In this document: in pieces, positions 8,806 to 16,397 of the stretch
How the letters are laid out: each line of letters starts with the position of its first letter
Position numbering within the stretch: position 1 is the first letter of the stretch
Origin: Candidatus Pacearchaeota archaeon
GTDB lineage: Archaea > Nanobdellota > Nanobdellia > Pacearchaeales > GW2011-AR1
Assembly: GCA_019659125.1 (NCBI GenBank)
Contig: JAIFVX010000002.1
Coordinates: 62,001 to 126,000, forward strand
Length of the DNA: 64,000 nucleotides
Direction: 5' to 3'
The notes under the pieces: generated by a model
The model's database searches: none
What the model was told of the DNA's origin: nothing
The model's input: only the letters and a program-made list of their open reading frames with translations
Made by a program: the position numbers and the translations under genes

Positions 8806-9657
8806 TTAGCTCGACTGCATAGATCTCTTCAGTCTTCGCCTCTTTCGTATTGATCGGTATACAAGCCAGACAATAATGAGAATGACGAGGATTGTTATGT
8901 ACAGGAATGTATTGTTCTTCTTGATTATTCCAAGCTCTATGGCTTTCTGCCTCGTATATGCTGTCAAAGGAAGAGCAACTGTATTTGTTATCTTCTGGTT
9001 ATCAAAGTTCGTGTATTCTACAAGCGCTGAGAATGCAGGCTGGTCTTGTGTGTAGAGAACATCAAACGTTGCAGATTCAAAATCATCAGAGCTGATTGTT
9101 CCTAGATATACCTGGTCTTCTGATAGGAGTGTGTAACCTGTTGGAAAGACTGTAATTGTAACGAACTTAGCGTCTGCAAGCCCTTTATTGACCACCTTGA
9201 ATGTTATTTTATCCTGAGTTCCTATAACTTTACTTGTCTGCGAGACAGTGTATGTCAATTCTGGCTGAGCAATCACAGAGACACCTACTGTTCCTTTCTG
9301 TTCCTTAGGAACATCATCCTCATTGTAGGTAAGAAGATAGGGTATGTTATAATCCCCAGCCTTGCTGTCGCTTGCCGCCTTAAGGATGAATGAAAATGAC
9401 TCTGAATCATCACTGTTAATGTCGTCAACACCCTGCTCTGAGCTTCCAGACACCGCGAATGGGAGATTAGAAAGCTGAAGTGAGAACGAAACATCAGTTA
9501 CGTCTTCATTCGCATTGTTTTTAACTTCAACCGTGATAGATCCCTCTTTTCCTGGAGCAATGGAATCAGCATCGACTGAATGAACATTTAGGGCAGCAAC
9601 AGTATGAACTAGGAACAACGCTAGAATAATGCCTGCAATCATGAGCAATTTCTTCAT
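8806..9657 (-). CDS. Secreted, membrane-anchored NEW3/CARDB-like surface protein (COG1361-like)
   Basis: This 283-residue protein starts with a signal peptide (MKKLLMIAGIILALFLVHTV) and ends with a hydrophobic anchor (about 250-270) followed by a basic tail RSIRKRRRLKR. Between lie two immunoglobulin-like all-beta segments with patterns such as SIAPGKEGSITVEVKNN and DKITFKVVNKGLADAKFV, typical of NEW3/CARDB domains and COG1361 archaeal surface proteins. The protein faces outside and leads an operon with the two MacB-like permeases, a recurrent archaeal arrangement in which it probably acts as the exporter's external partner. A TATA element (rc acatttataaacc) precedes the start. Confidence 0.82.
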   Translation of the reverse strand: MKKLLMIAGIILALFLVHTVAALNVHSVDADSIAPGKEGSITVEVKNNANEDVTDVSFSLQLSNLPFAVSGSSEQGVDDINSDDSESFSFILKAASDSKAGDYNIPYLLTYNEDDVPKEQKGTVGVSVIAQPELTYTVSQTSKVIGTQDKITFKVVNKGLADAKFVTITVFPTGYTLLSEDQVYLGTISSDDFESATFDVLYTQDQPAFSALVEYTNFDNQKITNTVALPLTAYTRQKAIELGIIKKNNTFLYITILVILIIVWLVYRSIRKRRRLKRSMQSS

Positions 9658-9710
9658 AAAGTCCCCTAGAATAGACGGTTTATAAATGTAACTCTCCAGT
9701 CATTACATAT

Positions 9711-10415
9711 TTACTTCTTTTTAGTACTCTGTTTCTTTCGTGTAACGCGATCAATCTTACCATCTTTCATCCAGTAGATTGTCCGAGCATGGGCCTCTGC
9801 CCTTTGAGGATCGTGAGTGACCATGATGATGGTTGTGCCTTTCCTATTCAATTCCTCCAGAAAATTCATGACCATCTCTCCTGTCTTCGTGTCAAGATTT
9901 CCTGTTGGCTCATCTGCTAGAATAACTTCAGGGTCGTTTGCTAATGCCCTGGCAATAGCGACTCTCTGCTGCTGTCCTCCAGAAAGTTGATTAGGATAGT
10001 GGTCCATTCTGTCCCCCAAGCTTACTAGTTTCATGAGCTCTTCAGCCTTTACTTCCCTTTCTTCTCGGCTTTTTCCCTGGAAGAGCATAGGAAGCATAAC
10101 GTTCTCTTTTGCTGTCAGATTTGGAATGAGATTGAAACTTTGGAATATGAACCCTATCTTCTTTCCTCGAATCTGCGCAAGCTCTGACTCCTCAAGATGT
10201 GAGATGTCCCGGCCGTCAAGATAAATTGTCCCCTTTGTCGGCAAATCAAGGCTGCCTACAAGATTCATAGAGGTTGATTTTCCAGATCCTGAAGGACCCA
10301 TGATCGCTACGAAATCTCCCTTCTCCACCTGAATGTCTACACCGTCAACTGCCTTTACGGTCGTCTCTCCCATCTCATAGTACTTTGCGACATTCTTGAG
10401 CTCAATGATGTTCAA
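9711..10415 (-). CDS. ABC transporter ATP-binding protein, MacB/LolD type
   Basis: This ATPase would drive the MacB-like permeases encoded just downstream. It has Walker [10 protein letters not shown], the Q-loop [13 protein letters not shown], signature [15 protein letters not shown], and Walker [13 protein letters not shown] with the family's TGNLDTKTG, ending with a Lys-rich tail. I chose a TTG start at 10415 (NIIELKNV, 234 residues). The frame stays open to 10532, but that extension runs through a TATA-like box and into the divergent rpoN promoter, and its residues do not look like an ABC domain. A ggaaagg sequence sits just before the TTG. The gene ends 53 bases before the surface protein start, which has its own promoter. 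Confidence 0.9.
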   Translation of the reverse strand: MNIIELKNVAKYYEMGETTVKAVDGVDIQVEKGDFVAIMGPSGSGKSTSMNLVGSLDLPTKGTIYLDGRDISHLEESELAQIRGKKIGFIFQSFNLIPNLTAKENVMLPMLFQGKSREEREVKAEELMKLVSLGDRMDHYPNQLSGGQQQRVAIARALANDPEVILADEPTGNLDTKTGEMVMNFLEELNRKGTTIIMVTHDPQRAEAHARTIYWMKDGKIDRVTRKKQSTKKK

Positions 10416-10504
10416 TGATGTTCCTTTCCATAAAACTCTATAAATGGAGGGATTAAGAACCTTTCTATCGCAAGGTTTAAAAACCGCTTCAAAAGTATAC
10501 TGGT

Positions 10505-10702
10505 ATGATAATCCCCGTACGATGCTTCTCATGTGGAAAGCCTATTGGCCACCTATGGGAGCAATACAAGAAGAGAATTGATGCAGGCGAAGACTCAGGA
10601 AAAGTCCTTGATGATCTTCAATTAGAAAGATATTGCTGCAGGGCAGCCTTGCTTGGAAACACTGACATGCTTTCAGCAGTCACAAAGTTCAAGAAAGCTT
10701 AA
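10505..10702 (+). CDS. rpoN: DNA-directed RNA polymerase subunit N (Rpb10 homologue)
   Basis: This 65-residue protein is the small zinc-binding subunit that helps hold the D-L-N-P platform of archaeal and eukaryotic RNA polymerase. It begins MIIPVRCFSCGKPIG with Cys7 and Cys10, followed by the paired Cys44-Cys45 in ERYCCRAALL. These are the four zinc ligands of Rpb10. Length is normal. It is divergent from the ABC ATPase gene, and its last 14 bases overlap the convergent unknown gene downstream. It is a reliable archaeal marker. Confidence 0.96.
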   Translation: MIIPVRCFSCGKPIGHLWEQYKKRIDAGEDSGKVLDDLQLERYCCRAALLGNTDMLSAVTKFKKA

Positions 10703-11411
10703 GATTCTCGTTGCTCATTGAAAGGATTAAGTCTTCTACCTCTTCAAAACTTGCTCCATGATAGATCCTATCATCAAGCTCCTTACGTCGTTCACTTGCT
10801 AGAGGTATGTGAGGATGTTGCTTATAGACTTCTATAATATCTACTCCCTTGACACGATCTTCTATACGATGATATGCTCCTATCTCTAGTGTTAATAATA
10901 TCACCTGTTTTTCCTGAAAGGCTGGATAAACAGTTTTTATTCTTTCCTCCGCCTTTAAGAGATTTTCAGCAACATTATCATCTCGCCTCCGTGAAAGATC
11001 TATAAGAGACTTAAAATGATTGTAAGCCTCTTTAGGAGAACTAATTGATGGATTTCTTATTATTGATATATCTGGCCGCGAGACTTGCCATCTTTCGGCA
11101 ACATACAGAGGTTTTCTGCATCTAAACAAATAATCTCTTAGTATTCTCTGATACTTTGCACTTTCACGAGTTTTTTGATCCTCGCTGCTAAGAAGATGAA
11201 AATTCTCATCATCGTGATCGCGCAGAAAACCAGAGCGAGTTTTACTAGATCGTAAGAGTGATGACCATTTCTCTTCTTCCTCCGTACATTCTCTCTCGAG
11301 TTTACAAGGTATCTCAGGTGCAAATACATCGCACTTTTGTATATAAGGTAATAGTTTACGAGCCTGATCTTCAAATATATGCGTTGTCTTTAAAATCTGT
11401 ATATTGAGCAT
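10689..11411 (-). CDS. Unrecognised soluble protein (240 aa)
   Basis: I do not recognise this 240-residue protein. It has no signal peptide or membrane segment, is rich in charged residues, and contains an acidic stretch (ECTEEEEKW around 65-72) and a His/Asp/Glu cluster (RDHDDENFH around 88-96). A hydrophobic strand pattern (KCDVFAPEIP near 27-36) looks enzyme-like but is not enough for a family name. The ATG at 11411 is the first in frame and lies close below an A/T-rich box, as for other leaderless genes here. Its 3' end overlaps the convergent rpoN by 14 bases. The gene is likely real because of its length, composition and fit between neighbours. Confidence 0.6.
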   Translation of the reverse strand: MLNIQILKTTHIFEDQARKLLPYIQKCDVFAPEIPCKLERECTEEEEKWSSLLRSSKTRSGFLRDHDDENFHLLSSEDQKTRESAKYQRILRDYLFRCRKPLYVAERWQVSRPDISIIRNPSISSPKEAYNHFKSLIDLSRRRDDNVAENLLKAEERIKTVYPAFQEKQVILLTLEIGAYHRIEDRVKGVDIIEVYKQHPHIPLASERRKELDDRIYHGASFEEVEDLILSMSNENLKLS

Positions 11412-11468
11412 AATTTTTTATCAAATCATGTTTTAAATATTCTTATGTCTTTCAGAGTATACTATCCA

Positions 11469-11720
11469 TCATATTTTGTATTTATTCGCGTAACCGCAGT
11501 TCTGGCAGATAACTGTCTTGTTATGCTTTGTTACTCGTATACTTCCCTTGAGCTGGTACAAACATTTTTTGCAGAATGATTTTCTATAGCTTCCCAGCTT
11601 GATATTGTACTTCATCGCCAAGCGCCTGATTTTCCTGACTTCATCAGCAATAAACGACTCTTTTTTAAAGAACGAATCAACTGCTTTCTTCGCCTCTGTT
11701 TTTGAAAGGGATGATTTCAC
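11469..11720 (-). CDS. rnp4: RNase P protein component 4 (Rpp21/Rpr2 homologue)
   Basis: Rnp4 is a zinc-ribbon subunit of archaeal RNase P, which trims tRNA 5' leaders; it pairs with Rnp1 to support the specificity domain of the RNA. This 83-residue protein has the basic N-terminal helices with KIRRLAMKYNIKLG (about 30-43) and four zinc cysteines: Cys50, Cys53, Cys72 and Cys75 (CKKC and CQNC). The segment SYRKSFCKKC is characteristic. The start lies about 48 bases after the 3' end of the 5S rRNA gene on the same strand. Shared transcription with 5S is possible, and no strong TATA box was seen between them. Confidence 0.87.
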   Translation of the reverse strand: MKSSLSKTEAKKAVDSFFKKESFIADEVRKIRRLAMKYNIKLGSYRKSFCKKCLYQLKGSIRVTKHNKTVICQNCGYANKYKI

Positions 11721-11767
11721 AGATACTTGAGATATTTGTAATTTAAAAATGTATAGAAAATTACGAG

Positions 11768-11875
11768 GACAGCATCGGTGCTTTGCCTCTTGTGGGAGAC
11801 TACCGCAGCCGACGTAACCAGCTTAGCTTCTGTGTTCGGAATGGGAACAGGCGTTTCCTGATTACTATGGCCGTC
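11768..11875 (-). rRNA. rrf: 5S ribosomal RNA
   Basis: The minus strand contains the core signatures of 5S rRNA: GGCCATAGTAATCAGG at the 5' side, then CCGTTCCCATTCC-like text (CTGTTCCCATTCCGAACACA), GAAGCTAAGCTGG, and a 3' part with GGTAGTCTCCCACAAGAGG. The terminal helix pairs GACGGC (11870-11875) with GCTGTC (11768-11773), giving about 108 bases, a little short for 5S but complete in layout. It is alone here, not linked to 16S or 23S genes, which is common in DPANN and some other archaea. Exact ends may be off by one or two bases. Confidence 0.93.
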
Positions 11876-11898
11876 TTCAAGAATTGAGTGAAAGAGGA

Positions 11899-11909
11899 GT
11901 TTAAAAAGG
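11899..11909 (-). promoter_or_regulatory. TATA box of the 5S rRNA gene
   Basis: On the minus strand the sequence reads cctttttaaac. It is centred about 28 bases before the 5S 5' end and lies just past the stop codon of the upstream small gene. Confidence 0.65.
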
Positions 11910-11912
11910 TTT

Positions 11913-12104
11913 CTAATATCTATTTGAATAGACGTTGTATCCTTGTGTTCCGTATGCTGCACGTATAGCCATATAATTAAGAGATTTCTTGAGCTGATCT
12001 AAGGCTTTATTCATTTCAATCTTGTCATATTCGAGAGCAACTTTTTCTAGAGAACTAAGAGAATACTTCCTCTCGGGAAGATTAGCTTCTGATACTTCAG
12101 ACAT
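11913..12104 (-). CDS. Small conserved-looking soluble protein (63 aa)
   Basis: This 63-residue protein starts MSEVSEANLPERKYS and contains an amphipathic helix (LEKVALEYDKIEMNKALDQ, about 19-37) and a Tyr-rich end (YGTQGYNVYSNRY). There are no membrane segments or cysteines. A TATA element (rc aaactataaat, about 12130-12140) lies at the distance typical of leaderless genes in this genome, which supports expression. It sits directly upstream of the 5S gene on the same strand. I do not recognise the family. The alternative is a spurious short frame, but the promoter spacing and lysine/glutamate helix pattern argue against that. Confidence 0.55.
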   Translation of the reverse strand: MSEVSEANLPERKYSLSSLEKVALEYDKIEMNKALDQLKKSLNYMAIRAAYGTQGYNVYSNRY

Positions 12105-12142
12105 TATAGAAAAAGTAAATCTTTCTATTTATAGTTTGCTAT

Positions 12143-13108
12143 TTAATGAGAATAAACAAGATTATTCTTGTTCTTCATGTACCAGTCAATGGTATGCTTG
12201 AGACCTTCCTCGAAGGAGGTCTTTGCCTTGAATCCGAACTCTTTCTCTGCTCGTGAGACATCCAAGCATCTTCGTGGCTGTCCGTCTGGTTTTGTTGCAT
12301 CCCAAACAATACTACCTTTGAAGTCCATGATTTTTGCGATGGTGTTGACAAGGTCTTTGATGGTGATCTCCATTCCAGAGCCTAGGTTTACCGGGTCTTC
12401 CTTTTCATAGTGCATCGTTGCTTTCACTATTGCATCGGCAGCATCATCGACATAGAGAAATTCCCGCGAGGCTTTTCCTGTTCCCCATACTTCTACCTTG
12501 TCTTTTTTCTGTTCTACTGCATCCACAAACTTCTTTATCAAAGCAGGAATAACGTGAGAGCTTTCAGGATTGAAGTTATCTCCAGGTCCATAAAGGTTGA
12601 CGGGAAGGAGGTAAATGCCATGGAAGTTATACTGTTTCTTGTATGATTGCAACTGCACAAGCATCATTTTCTTTGCTAGCCCATAAGGAGCGTTGGTCTC
12701 CTCGGGATAGCCTATCCAGAGGTCATCTTCTTTGAATGGAACAGGCGTAAACTTAGGATATGCGCAGATGGTGCTGACTGCAACAAACTTCTTCACACCC
12801 TTAAGCCGTGAATGCTCGATCATCTTCGCCCCCATCATGAGATTATCATAATACAATGATCCAGGGTTCTTCATGTTGTAGCCAATTCCACCTACTTTAG
12901 CAGCAAGATGAATAATAATGTCTGGATTGAAACTGTCCAACATCCTTGTAATGTCTGCGTCTTTTGTTAGGTCATATTCCTTGCTTCGTGGAATCATGAT
13001 ATTTTTCTTTTGGGCTCCTGCAGCCTCAAGTTTCCGTATCAATGCGCTGCCTAGAAATCCAGAGCCTCCAGTCACGATTATTTTCTGGTCGTGTAGACTT
13101 TTCTCCAT
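12143..13108 (-). CDS. fcl: GDP-L-fucose synthase (NAD-dependent epimerase/dehydratase family)
   Basis: This 321-residue short-chain dehydrogenase would convert GDP-4-keto-6-deoxymannose to GDP-L-fucose by epimerisation and NADPH reduction. The nucleotide motif GGSGFLG is at 14-20. The family-specific block [10 protein letters not shown] is at 69-78, the catalytic Ser is near 112 (STICAYP), and the Tyr-Lys pair is Y142/K146 in [29 protein letters not shown] is characteristic of Fcl. With Gmd at 13720-14775 it completes the two-step route from GDP-mannose. A TATA box (rc actatttaaacc) about 26 bases before the ATG implies a leaderless message. Confidence 0.9.
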   Translation of the reverse strand: MEKSLHDQKIIVTGGSGFLGSALIRKLEAAGAQKKNIMIPRSKEYDLTKDADITRMLDSFNPDIIIHLAAKVGGIGYNMKNPGSLYYDNLMMGAKMIEHSRLKGVKKFVAVSTICAYPKFTPVPFKEDDLWIGYPEETNAPYGLAKKMMLVQLQSYKKQYNFHGIYLLPVNLYGPGDNFNPESSHVIPALIKKFVDAVEQKKDKVEVWGTGKASREFLYVDDAADAIVKATMHYEKEDPVNLGSGMEITIKDLVNTIAKIMDFKGSIVWDATKPDGQPRRCLDVSRAEKEFGFKAKTSFEEGLKHTIDWYMKNKNNLVYSH

Positions 13109-13180
13109 AATAGTTCGATAAATAAGAGGTTTAAATAGTTATTGATGGTGAATATAAATCTTTAAATAATCACTCTTGAG

Positions 13181-13723
13181 ATGGATTGTATGAAAGAATA
13201 TGCAGTAGAACACAGAAAACCTATTGACATCAAACAACTTGAAGTAGGATTTATTGATACTCCCGATTTCAAGATATGTCATAAAAATGATGTCCAGACC
13301 TGTCATGATATTATCATCTTATACAATAGTGGAGGAATTATTGTTGAAAGGCTTGAAGATCCTGAAAAAGGAGAGTTGTGGCCTCTTGGAGGCAGACTAC
13401 TAAAGGGAGTACCTATGCTAGATTCGCTAAGGAAAAAAATAAGGAAAGAAGCAGGATTAGAATTAACAGATATAGTAAAATTAAATGGAGGAGAGCCACA
13501 TAGATATCTTTTTGAGACAGATCCTTTTGGTCATGGTAAAGGAACTGATACTCTCAATCTTATGTACTTTGCTCGAGGCGTTGGGGAACTTAAATTAAAT
13601 GAAGATCATGAGTCTCCTACTCTGGTTACGCCTCAGATGTATATAAAAATGAAAAGCTCTCTTCATCCGTATGTCCAGGAGATGATGGATTTATCGCTCC
13701 CTTTCATCCAAAAATATACTTAG
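13181..13723 (+). CDS. Nudix protein similar to GDP-mannose mannosyl hydrolase
   Basis: This 180-residue protein carries a Nudix-type box at about 70-94 (PLGGRLLKG then [13 protein letters not shown]), but it lacks the usual glutamate in the first half. GDP-mannose mannosyl hydrolases have this deviation, and they hydrolyse GDP-mannose by inversion using a His. The later [13 protein letters not shown] stretch also resembles that family. It lies between fcl and gmd on the opposite strand, so acting on GDP-sugars makes sense, perhaps as a housekeeping hydrolase or sugar-nucleotide regulator. ATG codons at 13181 and 13190 are both possible; TATA-like boxes at 13151-13170 do not decide. It overlaps the gmd stop by 4 bases. 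Confidence 0.7.
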   Translation: MDCMKEYAVEHRKPIDIKQLEVGFIDTPDFKICHKNDVQTCHDIIILYNSGGIIVERLEDPEKGELWPLGGRLLKGVPMLDSLRKKIRKEAGLELTDIVKLNGGEPHRYLFETDPFGHGKGTDTLNLMYFARGVGELKLNEDHESPTLVTPQMYIKMKSSLHPYVQEMMDLSLPFIQKYT

Positions 13724-14775
13724 TAGAGAAGTTTGTCTTTCTTGACTCGCTCGAAATCTGAATTTACCATCAACTTGACAAGCTCCTTGAATTTGACTTT
13801 AGGCTCCCAGCCAAACGCTTTCTTTGCTTTGCTATAATCTCCTTGGAGATGGAATACCTCTGTCGGTCGGAAATACTTTGGATCAACCTTGATGATTTCT
13901 TTTCCAGTCTTCTTGTCAATGCCAACCTCATTTATCCCTTCTCCTTTCCATTCAATCTCCATGTCAAGACATTTTGCAGTCTCTTCAACGAATTCCCTGA
14001 CTGAATGGCTTTCTCCGGTTGCAATAACATAATCATCTGGTTTTTCTTGCTGCATCATGAGCCACATCGCATACACAAAATCTTTTGCATATCCCCAGTC
14101 TCGCTTTCCATCTAAATTTCCAAGATAGAGCACATCCTGCTTTCCTAGTTTTATTTTAGATAACGCTACCGTAATTTTTCTCGTTACGAATGTCTGTCCT
14201 CTTCGTGGAGATTCATGGTTGAATAAAATTCCAGAGCAGGTAAACATTCCATAGGCTTCACGGTAATTCTTAGTAATCCAGTGACCATATAACTTTGCTG
14301 CGGCGTACGGGCTTCTCGGCTGGAAAAGCGTGTTCTCATGTTGAGGAAATTCTGGGGCGTTCCCAAACAATTCTGACGTTGAGGCTTGATAGAATTTTGT
14401 TTTATGGGTTATGTGAAGCATTCGCAGTGCTTCAAGCACTCGTAATACTCCAAGAGCATCTGCATTGGAAGTATATTCTGGAATGTCAAATGAGACTTTC
14501 ACGTGACTCTGTGCTGCAAGATTATAAATTTCGTCCGGCTTTATCTGATGAAGAAGAGGAATCAATCCTGTCGAGTCGCTTAGATCTCCATAATGCAGAA
14601 TAAGTCTTCTTCCTTTTTCATGAGGATCTTTGTAAATATGATCAAGTCTCCATGTATTGAAATGGCTTCCTCGTCGGATGAGGCCATGTACCTCATATCC
14701 TTTTTCAAGAAGAAGTTCAGCAAGATAGGACCCATCCTGGCCCGTGATGCCAGTGACAAACGCTTTTTTATCCAT
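13720..14775 (-). CDS. gmd: GDP-mannose 4,6-dehydratase
   Basis: Gmd removes water from GDP-mannose to give GDP-4-keto-6-deoxymannose, the precursor of GDP-fucose (and GDP-rhamnose). The 351-residue protein starts [20 protein letters not shown] with the NADP-binding TGITGQDG. It has the [13 protein letters not shown] loop, ASTSELFG, and the Tyr-Lys pair in [12 protein letters not shown]. It is full length for the family. An in-frame GTG at 14790 exists, but the ATG at 14775 sits about 26 bases below a TATA box (rc ttttaaagccc), so I use it. Fcl, the next step, lies downstream on the same strand with the Nudix gene between on the other strand. Confidence 0.95.
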   Translation of the reverse strand: MDKKAFVTGITGQDGSYLAELLLEKGYEVHGLIRRGSHFNTWRLDHIYKDPHEKGRRLILHYGDLSDSTGLIPLLHQIKPDEIYNLAAQSHVKVSFDIPEYTSNADALGVLRVLEALRMLHITHKTKFYQASTSELFGNAPEFPQHENTLFQPRSPYAAAKLYGHWITKNYREAYGMFTCSGILFNHESPRRGQTFVTRKITVALSKIKLGKQDVLYLGNLDGKRDWGYAKDFVYAMWLMMQQEKPDDYVIATGESHSVREFVEETAKCLDMEIEWKGEGINEVGIDKKTGKEIIKVDPKYFRPTEVFHLQGDYSKAKKAFGWEPKVKFKELVKLMVNSDFERVKKDKLLY

Positions 14776-14862
14776 TATTAGGTTGGTCACTTGGGCTTTA
14801 AAACATTTATGGTGGTTCTGAATGATATAAATGTTTAAATAGCGTTTCTAATGTGAATTATT

Positions 14863-15315
14863 ATGGGAAGATATGGAATATATGAAGAGAAAATCGCTGA
14901 AGCACATGATCAGCCACGAAGAACAATATACGATCCTTCTAAACTAATACTTGGTCTTGAGAATTTTGGGAAACTTTATTGGCACAATATTATAGACATT
15001 CATGATCCTGCAGCTAATCTTGGAGATCACTATCACGAAGGCGGAGAAGTGTATTGGACTCCAAACGGAGGAATAAAAGTGGCTCTTCTTCATCTAGATC
15101 AACCTAATGAAGAACCTGAGTTCTATCCTATGGCTCCTGGATCACGGTTGCAAATATTCCCTAATGTTGTTCACAGTGTTCGAGGAGAACACAAATCAGT
15201 ACTTACAGCTTGGGGAACTGAACCTTATGCAGAAAGTTGGATAAAGAGAATGCAAAAAGAAAATACAGTTCACCAATCTATGTTAGAAAGATTAACTCAA
15301 TTAGTTTCTCGATAA
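14863..15315 (+). CDS. Cupin-fold protein
   Basis: This 150-residue protein has the two cupin motifs: GDHYHEGGEVYW with His56, His58 and Glu62, and PNVVHSVRG with His104. These would bind one metal ion in a small beta-barrel. The compact layout and location among nucleotide-sugar genes suggest a sugar isomerase or epimerase (FdtA/WxcM-like) or a sensor, but no diagnostic catalytic pair is obvious. It has its own TATA element (gtttaaatag) upstream and is divergent from gmd. The family is clear, the reaction is not. Confidence 0.7.
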   Translation: MGRYGIYEEKIAEAHDQPRRTIYDPSKLILGLENFGKLYWHNIIDIHDPAANLGDHYHEGGEVYWTPNGGIKVALLHLDQPNEEPEFYPMAPGSRLQIFPNVVHSVRGEHKSVLTAWGTEPYAESWIKRMQKENTVHQSMLERLTQLVSR

Positions 15316-15321
15316 TTTAAT

Positions 15322-15924
15322 TTAAGAATCAAACAGCTCAGGACGTTTAATCTTCAGATCATTAAGGGCAAGTTCTGTCCAGGGTGCGTGAGGTGGAAGA
15401 GTCTTCTTCCTTTCAGCCCTATTGATCTCATTTTCAAGTTCTGATGGAGATACCCACCAGTAACCTGCCACTTCATCAGGGTTAGGTCTAAGGGGGCCAA
15501 TCTGATCATATGGGGCAATAAAAAGAGCACATTTTTCATTCTCAGATCCCACGCCAATACGATAGAGCTTATGATAATCGAATTTTCCAAGGTTTTCGAA
15601 ATCTGTTACTTTAATACCTAGCTCTTCAGGTAATCTAAGGCGAGCTGCCTCCTCATAACTCAATCCATCACCTACATCGGTAGACCACGAACAGTCGAGA
15701 TAGAGAGGCCAGAGAGGCTTCAGCCTGCTCCGCTGTGTTACGAGAAGATGGCCTTCAGGGTTAATGAGAAAACCTGTCATCGCTCTGTGCTTTAGGCCAA
15801 GCTTCTCACAATCTTTTCTCGAGGCAAAGCCAATCTTGTTGTCATCATCGTCAATCCAGGTTAGTATCTTTCTATTATACCTGGCAAGATACTGTTGCTT
15901 ATATGCGTCAGTTATTTCAGTCAT
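15322..15924 (-). CDS. Nudix protein of the type I isopentenyl-diphosphate isomerase family, altered active site
   Basis: This 200-residue protein resembles type I IPP isomerase: the H46-R-A block, LLVTQRSRLKPLWPLYLD, the Nudix-like helix EEAARLRLPEELGIKV (about 91-106), and ENEKC, which holds the family's catalytic Glu. However, the segment that normally holds the catalytic Cys and metal-binding His (Asn-Ser-x-Cys-x-His-Pro) here reads CSWSTDV, with Ser81 and Asp83 instead. It may be an isomerase with a changed mechanism, or more likely a Nudix hydrolase that shares the scaffold. If it is an isomerase it would supply dolichol or archaeal lipid precursors. A TATA box (rc ctttatataaata) precedes it. 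Confidence 0.7.
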   Translation of the reverse strand: MTEITDAYKQQYLARYNRKILTWIDDDDNKIGFASRKDCEKLGLKHRAMTGFLINPEGHLLVTQRSRLKPLWPLYLDCSWSTDVGDGLSYEEAARLRLPEELGIKVTDFENLGKFDYHKLYRIGVGSENEKCALFIAPYDQIGPLRPNPDEVAGYWWVSPSELENEINRAERKKTLPPHAPWTELALNDLKIKRPELFDS

Positions 15925-16033
15925 TATGAAAGGAATCTGTTTTGTAAAGGAATTTATTTATATAAAGATTTCTATATTAGAAGACTAGAAAGTAAAGTAA
16001 TACTTCTATATAAATTTTTCTAACCGTAGTGCC
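15925..16033. other. Intergenic promoter region, bidirectional
   Basis: This stretch of the 345-base gap between the IPP-isomerase-like gene and tRNA-Leu holds a TATA box for the former on the minus strand (about 15953-15965) and another on the plus strand (ttctatataaat, 16004-16015). The rest of the gap (16034-16269) contains the possible structured RNA and the tRNA-Leu promoter. No coding frame in the gap looks real. Confidence 0.6.
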
Positions 16034-16150
16034 GTGAGCTACAATCATATTGCTCGTTATGCACCATGCTGTAGGGTCTACTGGCCCGCTTCAGCCTTTC
16101 TTCGTAATTCTCGTAGTCCCGTGTTGGGTCACGATGAGATCTTTCTTTTA
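16034..16150 (+). ncRNA. Possible structured non-coding RNA
   Basis: A TATA box at 16004-16015 predicts a transcript starting near 16036, exactly where a run of hairpins begins. Hairpin 1 is gag/ctc plus caat/attg (16036-16055). Hairpin 2 is gctg/cagc enclosing gggtc/ggccc (16068-16095). Hairpin 3 is tctc/gaga enclosing cgtg/cacg (16109-16139). A T-rich tract follows. The stretch is GC-richer than the surrounding spacer. It does not match the conserved cores I know for SRP RNA or RNase P RNA, and I see no clear C/D or H/ACA boxes. Short stems could arise by chance, hence low confidence. Confidence 0.35.
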
Positions 16151-16236
16151 TTTTATCTGCTTCAATCTTATTTTGGTAATTTTCATTTGTCATTTTGGTT
16201 TCTGTCCATGGTGCTTTATAAATCTTGGCATGGCAA

Positions 16237-16246
16237 GCTTTAAAAC
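16237..16246 (+). promoter_or_regulatory. TATA box of tRNA-Leu
   Basis: The sequence gctttaaaac is centred about 28 bases before the tRNA-Leu 5' end, the same spacing as for the other tRNA and 5S genes in this window. Confidence 0.6.
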
Positions 16247-16269
16247 TGTATTTCCTGTAGGTTTTTCAT

Positions 16270-16353
16270 GCAGAGGTAGCAAAGCGGTCAAATGCGAGGG
16301 ACTCAAGATCCCTTCCTTCAGTAGGTTCGGAGGTTCGAATCCTCCCCTCTGCA
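16270..16353 (+). tRNA. tRNA-Leu (anticodon CAA)
   Basis: The acceptor stem is gcagagg paired with cctctgc. The D arm, the anticodon stem aggga/tccct with loop ctcaaga (anticodon CAA), a long variable arm as expected for Leu, and the T arm ggagg/cctcc with ttcgaat are all clear. The discriminator base is A and no CCA is encoded. I see no intron. Confidence 0.95.
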
Positions 16354-16397
16354 TCGACTATATAAATCCTTAAATAGAACATTGTGAAAGCTGCTTC

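Noticed and set aside
10411..10430. A short direct repeat (ttcaatgatg / ttcaatgatg-like) near the ABC ATPase start
   Set aside because: It is only about 10 bases and overlaps coding sequence; it is probably chance, not a mobile-element mark.
10416..10532. A 39-residue N-terminal extension of the LolD-type ATPase
   Set aside because: It would run through a TATA-like box and into the divergent rpoN promoter, and its sequence is unlike an ABC domain; the TTG at 10415 gives the normal start.
16034..16150. Reading the hairpin region as SRP RNA or RNase P RNA
   Set aside because: The conserved core sequences of these RNAs are not present and the region is much too short for SRP RNA.
16034..16243. 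A 69-residue plus-strand frame in the tRNA-Leu upstream gap
   Set aside because: It is rich in Cys/Trp/Phe in no family pattern, lies over the hairpins and has no promoter of its own at the right distance.
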